The notes below the pieces were generated by a model. The model worked only from the letters and a program-made list of their open reading frames with translations. It searched no databases and was not told where the DNA came from. This document shows, in pieces, positions 22,583-27,339 of a stretch of DNA of 27,339 bases (position 1 is its first letter; every line of letters begins with the position of its first letter). Location of the stretch: the NCBI GenBank assembly GCA_964607765.1, contig CAZSNT010000141.1, forward strand, positions 1-27,339, given 5' to 3'. The DNA comes from CAZSNT01 sp964607765 (lineage in GTDB: Bacteria; Verrucomicrobiota; Lentisphaeria; Oligosphaerales; JABHEG01). The position numbers were made by a program, and so were the translations under genes.

Positions 22583-23571
22583 AATCGATCTCGCCTGCCG
22601 TTGTTCTGTCCGCCGCCGGAGTGGCAGCTTCGCCCGGAGAATGCTGTTCGCAGGAAGCCAATCCGTTCGTGGGACGCTGGGCCCTGACCATTCCCGGCGG
22701 TCGTGCCGGCTGGCTCGGTGTGACGGAGAAGAACGGTGAGCTTTCGGCCGGCATCCTCTGGGGCGGCGGCAGTGTCGTTCCCGTGAAGACCGTGGCAATG
22801 GACGGCGACGCGCTGTGCCTGACGCGGGTTCACAAGCGTGGCGAGGACGTGGTCACTGAAACGCTCACCGCGCACGTTGCGGGCGATGACCTCAAGGCCA
22901 CAACCGTGAAGAGCAAGTCGGACAAGCCGGCGTTCGATCAGGCCGAGTTCACGGGCACACGTATCCCGGCGCTGCCTCCGGCGCCGGACCTCGCCTCTGT
23001 CCGTTTCGGCGACCCGATCACGCTGTTCAACGGCAGAGACCTCGATGGCTGGGAACTGCTGCCCCCCACGGCCGCGAACGGTTGGAGCGTGGCGGACGGT
23101 GTTCTGACCAACGATCCGGCGCAGGAGGAAGGTCAGCCGCGGAAGCGCTACGGCAACCTGCGCACCGTTCGGGAGTTCGAGGACTTCAGGGTCACGCTGG
23201 AGGTCAGTGTGCCGCCTAAAGGCAACAGCGGCGTGTACCTGCGCGGCATCTACGAGGTGCAGGTGTTGGAGAGTTTCGGACGGCCCGTCGACTCGCACAG
23301 CATGGGCGCGATCTACAGCCGGATCACGCCGTCGCAGGGCGTGGAGAAGCCTGCGAATGCGTGGCAGACTCTTGCCATCACGCTGGTCGATCGACACGTC
23401 ACGGTGGTCCTCAACGGCACGACGATCATCGACAACCAGCCGCTGCCGGGTTGCACGGGCGGCGCGCTCTGGTCGGACGAGTTCCGGCCCGGTCCGCTCT
23501 TTCTGCAGGGCGACCACACCGGTGTGAGCTACCGCAACGTCGTGCTTTGCCCCGTGCTGAAGCAGGCGTGA
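22579..23571 (+). CDS. Secreted DUF1080 (3-keto-disaccharide hydrolase-type) protein
   Basis: This is a 330-residue protein with a short signal-like start (MKSISPAVVLSAAGVAASPG). Residues 28-130 form a beta-rich N-terminal domain (PFVGRWALTIPGGRAGWLGV). Residues 145-328 are the DUF1080 jelly-roll: DPITLFNGRDLDGWELL, GNLRTVREFEDFRVTLEV, NSGVYLRGIYEVQVLES, IYSRITPSQGVEKPANAWQT and LFLQGDHTGVSYRNV. The family includes enzymes acting on 3-keto-glucosides, and PVC genomes carry many copies. The start overlaps the preceding nucleotidyltransferase by ATGA, so it is translationally coupled to a toxin-like gene. This unusual pairing is best seen as insertion of a module into a carbohydrate operon. Confidence 0.88.
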   Translation: MKSISPAVVLSAAGVAASPGECCSQEANPFVGRWALTIPGGRAGWLGVTEKNGELSAGILWGGGSVVPVKTVAMDGDALCLTRVHKRGEDVVTETLTAHVAGDDLKATTVKSKSDKPAFDQAEFTGTRIPALPPAPDLASVRFGDPITLFNGRDLDGWELLPPTAANGWSVADGVLTNDPAQEEGQPRKRYGNLRTVREFEDFRVTLEVSVPPKGNSGVYLRGIYEVQVLESFGRPVDSHSMGAIYSRITPSQGVEKPANAWQTLAITLVDRHVTVVLNGTTIIDNQPLPGCTGGALWSDEFRPGPLFLQGDHTGVSYRNVVLCPVLKQA

Positions 23572-23584
23572 GTCACTGTCGTCG

Positions 23585-23670
23585 CAGCAGGATGCTAACC
23601 TGCTGGCTTGCTGCGCGCGGGACCAATCTTGCTCACCCAGGGCACGAGGCCGTGGGGGTCATTCCACGGC
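23585..23670. terminator. Bidirectional terminator candidates between convergent genes
   Basis: Two perfect 7-bp stems lie between the DUF1080 gene and the convergent propeller gene. CAGCAGG/CCTGCTG (23585-23591 and 23599-23605) has a 7-base loop, and GCCGTGG/CCACGGC (23649-23655 and 23664-23670) has an 8-base loop. Neither has a clear T-run, so they may stop polymerase weakly or with Rho. Location and symmetry fit a shared terminator. Confidence 0.45.
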
Positions 23671-23691
23671 TTAACCCAACACCGTCCCGGG

Positions 23692-26600
23692 CTAGTCCGA
23701 TGCAGAACCCAGGCACATAACAACGCCGTCTTCGCGGCAGACGTAGAGGCGGCCGGCCGCGGCGATCAGGCCGTCGAAAACCGGGCGGCCGGCCAGCGGC
23801 AGATTGAGTTCTTCCGCGCCGGTCGTTTTGCGCAGAACGACCAGGCGAGCAGGCGTTTCGCCGGTCAGTCCCTTGTGTGCCTCCTCGATCGCTGTATGTG
23901 CCGCTTTGGCTTCGGTCGGTGCCGAGTCGAGTCGGATTGTGCTGCTGGCCTCGTTCGCCAGGAACGAGGACGGGTGGAGTTCGAAGGACGGTCCGGCTGC
24001 GACGAGTTTCGGTCCGGCAACGGTCATGCCTCGCACGAACACAGGCAGATCATTCGACCACTTCAGGGCGATGCCTTTGGCTGCATACTTGCCGATCAGG
24101 CGCCTGAAGCTGTTGTGGGTGCGCGGTTCGGTGGGGCCGGGCTCGAGTTTCTGCTGTTTCGGCAGCAGATCCGTGGCGAGAAGGTGACGCTCGAAGCCTT
24201 TGATGTGCCCGATGTAATACTGTTGCTTGCGGGCGTAGGCGTAGGCGGTGTCGCCGTCGATCGTCATGATGGTGCCGGCGGCGTTCTTGTTCCCTGCCGT
24301 GTTGCGCGCGACCTTTCTGGCGTAGGCCCAGTAGGAGCGATGGAAGGAGCTGTCGTCCAACAGTCCGGTGGCGGACACCAGGTGGTTGACCGGGTCGCTT
24401 GGCTTGAGCTCCGGTGTCAGGCACACGTGCCGCATGGTGACACGGCCCTGCACGAACGAGAGCACGTCCAGCAGCGCAGCGTTCCCCTTGCCGCCCTTGC
24501 CCTTGTTGCCCTTTGCATCGCCACTGTCGCGGATTGTTGTTTTCACCAGCACTTTGCCTGAGACCAGGTCCAGGCAGAAGATGGTGATGCCGCCGTCGAG
24601 GATCGAGGCGCGCCCCGACGCGCAGTACACCTTGCCGTCCGTGACCAGCGTGGCCCCGTGCAGCGGCCAGACCGATTCCAGTTGTCCCCGCACCACGATC
24701 TGGCGCTCTTCCGCGGCGCCGCGGTGCCGCCAGACGAGTGCGCCATCGCTCGTGCGCAGGCACCGCAGCCAGCCGTCGCTGCAGCCGAACACAACCAGGC
24801 CGGACTCGACGGTCGGCGGGGAGTCCATGCGGCCGGACGTGCGGTACCGCCAGGCCGGCTTGCCGGTGGCAGCGTCCAGGGCCCACAGCACGTGGTCGTC
24901 CCGGGCGGCGACGTAGAGTCTGCCGCCGGCGCAGACCGGTGCGGTCGGGCGCCGCCCAATCGGGCGTTCCCAAAGCACCTCGAGCGCGTCGGGCAGCGTG
25001 GTGGTTGCGCAGCCTGTGCGTGCTGCGTCGTGTCGGAACGTCGGCCATTCATCCGGCGCCGGCCGCGGGGCAGGCGAGCGTTCGGACTTAGCGTAGGCCG
25101 GACCGGGCCTGAACCGGGGCCCGCCGTAGTTCGGCGGATCGGGATAGGCGCGTCGAGTGCCTTTGGCAACGGCCAGGAACCCGTTCACCTTCCGTTCCGC
25201 TTCGCACGTACAGGCGTGCGGCGGCAGGTAGATGAGTCCGTTGCACGGCAGCACGCCCAGCTGGCACGTAGCACGCAGTCCGTGTGGCACGTACCGCGGT
25301 TCCCTGGACAGCGGATCGATGAAGTCCAGACCGTTCTTGCCGCCCAGCAGGTACCGCACCGTGGCCTTGTTGCGGTAGCAGCGGCCGTGGTTGATATCGG
25401 GCGGCGCTTTGATCTGCCTGACGACCTTGCCGGTGCGCAGGTCGCGCCCGTCCTCGTAATTGCCTTCGAGCATGGCGGGGGATGTGGTGTACCACACGGT
25501 GTCGTCGAGGACAATGACATCGGTAGGGGTGTGGAACGACTCACCGGCTGCGCAATCCCAGAGGCGTTTACCCGTGGCAGCATCATAGGCGCGCAGACGG
25601 CTCGGGTGAGCCATGAGCTGGCGGTAGCGTTCCAGGTATTTGTCGGGCCGTCCCTCGTAGAATGTCTTGGCTTCGGCCGCGGTGAGCACGCGATCGGCGT
25701 ACAGCAGTACGCCTTTGTGCACGACCACCGTCGGCGCGAATTTGGCGCGGCGCCGCAGTGCGACGGGCTCCGGTGTCTGCCACAGCTGCTTGCCGGTTTT
25801 CAGGTCGAATGCAGCCACGCCCCGGGCGTTGACGAAGAAGCCGCGGCCGGCGTCTGCTGCGAGTGTCATGGGCAGAACGGTCGCGGTCTCCGCATCCTGG
25901 CGCTTCCACAGCAGTCGATGGGTTGCTGCGTCAACCGCCACCAGTGCGCGCTTGTGTTTGGCGCCAGTGGTGAAGTCGCGCTCCGACGCGGCCCAGTCAT
26001 GCAGTTCCGCTTTCGGGCTTCCAGCCACCGTCAGGACGATACCGTCGACAACAAGGATCTCTTCCGTGCCGTGTGTTTCGGGCAAGACAGCTGTCTGCTT
26101 GCCCGTGGCTGCGTCGAGTACACTGATCGGCGCTTCGAACCCGACCGTGACAAAGACTCGGTCGCCGACCGCTACCATGCGGCGTCCGATCTCGGCCGGG
26201 CCGGCGCGGAAATTGCGCAGTGTCGGGCCCCAGTCCGGTATGTCCTTCTTCCAGAGCGTGATGCCGTTGAACGCATCGCGCGCGACCACCTTCCAGTCAG
26301 CGGGCAGGTACGGCGACACCAGCGAGCCCTCGTCGACGATCGAGAACAGGCGTCCGCGCGCCGACACCATTGTCGACACGGACGCCAGGAAATTGTGGTG
26401 CCGACAGTGGTCGGGCGCACCGACCCAGCGCAGGCGGTCGGGCGGCCCCACCATGGTGTCGGCAGCAACCGCGTTGTTGGTTGCGTTGTGGAGCGCGTGG
26501 GTCCACTCGTCGATCTCGTCCGGCCATGGCTTGAGTTCGGTCTTGCCGGTTGCCGTGACCAGCATGCCACGCGGCGTCAGTACCCGCATCAACTCGTGCC

Positions 26601-26967
26601 GCGGCAGGTCTGTCGGACCGGTCAGGACGAGGGTATTGACGATGCTGTCGCAGTAGGGCAGGTGCTGTCCGTCGTATTCCAGCACGGTGGTCCGGCCGTC
26701 GGACTCCAGACCCAGCTCAGGCGCCCCCGCTTGCGTGCTTGCTTCGGCCGCGCCCCTCGCGCCGCGCGGCACCAGCACCTGTACCAGTGCATTCCCGTCC
26801 GCCTCCACGGATGTCAGCACGTCCCGAACGGGCAGCCCGACGAACACGAGCAGACCGGCCCGCTGTTGAAGTGCCGGCGCCGCCCGCGCGTCGAGCGCCA
26901 CGCAGCCGAGGGCGAACAGGGGGAAGAGAAGGACGGAATGGACTGCTGACTGTCTGTTTGTTCTCAT
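23692..26967 (-). CDS. Secreted PQQ-like propeller with methyltransferase-like N-terminal domain (paralogue)
   Basis: This is a 1091-residue paralogue of the protein at 12412-15630. The chosen start at 26967 gives a normal signal peptide (SVLLFPLFALGCVALDARA); the frame is open to 27045, but those codons encode a charged non-export leader. Residues 37-140 are the degenerate methyltransferase-like region: GLLVFVGLPVRDV, then LPYCDSIVNTLVL and RVLTPRGMLV. The linker LKPWPDEIDEWTHALHNATN is nearly identical in pattern to the sister. The rest is PQQ-type repeats, such as DAATGKQTA, DAATHRLLWKR and DAATGKPAWRY. Conserved cysteines are C530 (GRCYRNKAT), C568 (TCQLGVLP), C586 and C588 (PPHACTC), at nearly the same spacing as in the sister. 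A G/K-rich insert (about residue 810-825) is unique to this copy. Upstream TTGCGA and TATGGT, 16 bp apart, could be its promoter. Function unknown. Confidence 0.85.
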   Translation of the reverse strand: MRTNRQSAVHSVLLFPLFALGCVALDARAAPALQQRAGLLVFVGLPVRDVLTSVEADGNALVQVLVPRGARGAAEASTQAGAPELGLESDGRTTVLEYDGQHLPYCDSIVNTLVLTGPTDLPRHELMRVLTPRGMLVTATGKTELKPWPDEIDEWTHALHNATNNAVAADTMVGPPDRLRWVGAPDHCRHHNFLASVSTMVSARGRLFSIVDEGSLVSPYLPADWKVVARDAFNGITLWKKDIPDWGPTLRNFRAGPAEIGRRMVAVGDRVFVTVGFEAPISVLDAATGKQTAVLPETHGTEEILVVDGIVLTVAGSPKAELHDWAASERDFTTGAKHKRALVAVDAATHRLLWKRQDAETATVLPMTLAADAGRGFFVNARGVAAFDLKTGKQLWQTPEPVALRRRAKFAPTVVVHKGVLLYADRVLTAAEAKTFYEGRPDKYLERYRQLMAHPSRLRAYDAATGKRLWDCAAGESFHTPTDVIVLDDTVWYTTSPAMLEGNYEDGRDLRTGKVVRQIKAPPDINHGRCYRNKATVRYLLGGKNGLDFIDPLSREPRYVPHGLRATCQLGVLPCNGLIYLPPHACTCEAERKVNGFLAVAKGTRRAYPDPPNYGGPRFRPGPAYAKSERSPAPRPAPDEWPTFRHDAARTGCATTTLPDALEVLWERPIGRRPTAPVCAGGRLYVAARDDHVLWALDAATGKPAWRYRTSGRMDSPPTVESGLVVFGCSDGWLRCLRTSDGALVWRHRGAAEERQIVVRGQLESVWPLHGATLVTDGKVYCASGRASILDGGITIFCLDLVSGKVLVKTTIRDSGDAKGNKGKGGKGNAALLDVLSFVQGRVTMRHVCLTPELKPSDPVNHLVSATGLLDDSSFHRSYWAYARKVARNTAGNKNAAGTIMTIDGDTAYAYARKQQYYIGHIKGFERHLLATDLLPKQQKLEPGPTEPRTHNSFRRLIGKYAAKGIALKWSNDLPVFVRGMTVAGPKLVAAGPSFELHPSSFLANEASSTIRLDSAPTEAKAAHTAIEEAHKGLTGETPARLVVLRKTTGAEELNLPLAGRPVFDGLIAAAGRLYVCREDGVVMCLGSASD

Positions 26968-27024
26968 GTTCACACCATACACATTCGCCCAGCACTCGCA
27001 ACACGCGTCATCCGTCTCCTCGCA

Positions 27025-27333
27025 ATGCCCGGTCTCTCCTCGCACAGAGCCACAGTCGAGTGGGAGAACGATACGTCTTACGCGTTCCTGCAGGCGATGG
27101 CAGCGTGGCTGAATGGCGCCGCCGCCTCTTGTGGCCGCGGCGACCTGGACGCGGCCACTGAGACACCGAGTTGGCAGTTGCCTGCGGGCATGGTTCGGGC
27201 CGCAGGACGGTGGGGGGCGAGTGCCTCACAAGCTGAGGAGTTACGGCGGCGGGCAACCCCTCAGTTACCTGAGGCCGCCCCGTGGCCCGGCTCTCCTGAG
27301 CCGGGTGTCCTTGTTGTTCCGCTCTATCCGTAG
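27025..27333 (+). pseudogene. Truncated small protein resembling DUF7660
   Basis: The 102-codon frame contains VEWENDTSYAFLQAMAAWL followed after a gap by ETPSWQLPAGMVRAA. I associate the EWEN / FL-x-A-x-x-x-W / PSW pattern with DUF7660, proteins of about 100 residues that are common in these phyla. The conserved N-terminal half is missing, since only about 10 unrelated residues precede EWEN. The C-terminus, which normally ends a few residues after the PSW helix, runs on into low-complexity sequence over strong hairpins. It is therefore probably a decayed copy. No ribosome binding site is evident. The family call is from memory and weak. Confidence 0.3.
27286..27305 (+). terminator. GC-rich hairpin, terminator-like
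   Basis: CCCGGCTC and GAGCCGGG form a perfect 8-bp stem with a TCCT loop, followed by TGTCCTTGTTGTTCC, a weak U-rich tract. It is the last of five consecutive hairpins in this stretch. A rho-independent terminator for plus-strand transcription is the simplest reading. Confidence 0.5.
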
Positions 27334-27339
27334 GCACGG

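Noticed and set aside
24658..26949. 763-codon open frame antisense to the second giant propeller
   Set aside because: It is a GC-rich shadow frame opposite a clearly coding protein with signal peptide and repeats. Its translation has no recognisable domain.
27061..27110. tmRNA-like tag sequence (ENDTSYAF then MAA)
   Set aside because: The translated stretch resembles an SsrA tag, but no stop follows MAA, there is no 5' GGGG-type acceptor region upstream and no tRNA-like T arm downstream. A DUF7660-like coding remnant explains the residues better.

Overview
The window is high-GC bacterial DNA, probably from an anaerobic member of the PVC group (Planctomycetota, Lentisphaerota, Kiritimatiellota or a relative). 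This rests on gene content only: two very large secreted PQQ-type propeller proteins, a DUF1080 protein, a secreted parallel beta-helix protein, a GH99-like protein, LVIVD repeats and an oxygen-sensitive BcrA/HgdB-type electron-transfer system. There is no rRNA or other marker, so the phylum is an inference.

Layout. (1) 1-1200 is a decayed accessory patch: a frameshifted Rpn/PDDEXK-type transposase-nuclease remnant, the frameshifted 3' end of a tyrosine recombinase, and a possible small cysteine-rich ORF. (2) 1228-6602 is a tight + strand operon: a SAM methyltransferase, a double-cubane-type HgdB protein with a cysteine-rich N-terminus, two further divergent HgdB-fold proteins and one ASKHA activator ATPase. 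A 112-bp array of heptanucleotide repeats splits it after the second gene. (3) 6665-9639 is on the - strand: a secreted LVIVD-repeat propeller followed by an HELGH membrane peptidase-like protein. (4) 9792-12312 on the + strand holds a uroporphyrinogen-decarboxylase-like protein, a repeat-rich gap with palindromes, and an AAA/DUF4143 ATPase with an operator-like promoter. (5) 12412-23571 on the + strand is a secreted carbohydrate-degradation region: a 1072-residue propeller with a methyltransferase-like N-terminal domain, a parallel beta-helix protein, a double-barrel GH99-like protein and a DUF1080 protein. Two nucleotidyltransferase modules (MNT/HEPN and AbiEii-like) are interleaved with it and almost abut or overlap the enzyme genes. 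(6) 23692-26967 on the - strand is a paralogue of the large propeller, convergent with region 5. (7) The right edge holds a probable degraded small gene and a run of GC-rich hairpins ending in a terminator-like stem.

Functional reading. Regions 3, 5 and 6 look like export and handling of complex polysaccharide in an organism with many secreted propeller proteins. The 1228-6602 operon is the strongest candidate for an undescribed system. Its activator keeps the two iron-sulfur cysteines at family spacing, and one partner has double-cubane-protein signatures. It lacks the CoA-transferase and acyl-CoA dehydrogenase genes expected near a classical 2-hydroxyacyl-CoA dehydratase, and it carries a methyltransferase instead. 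Its substrate cannot be read from the sequence.
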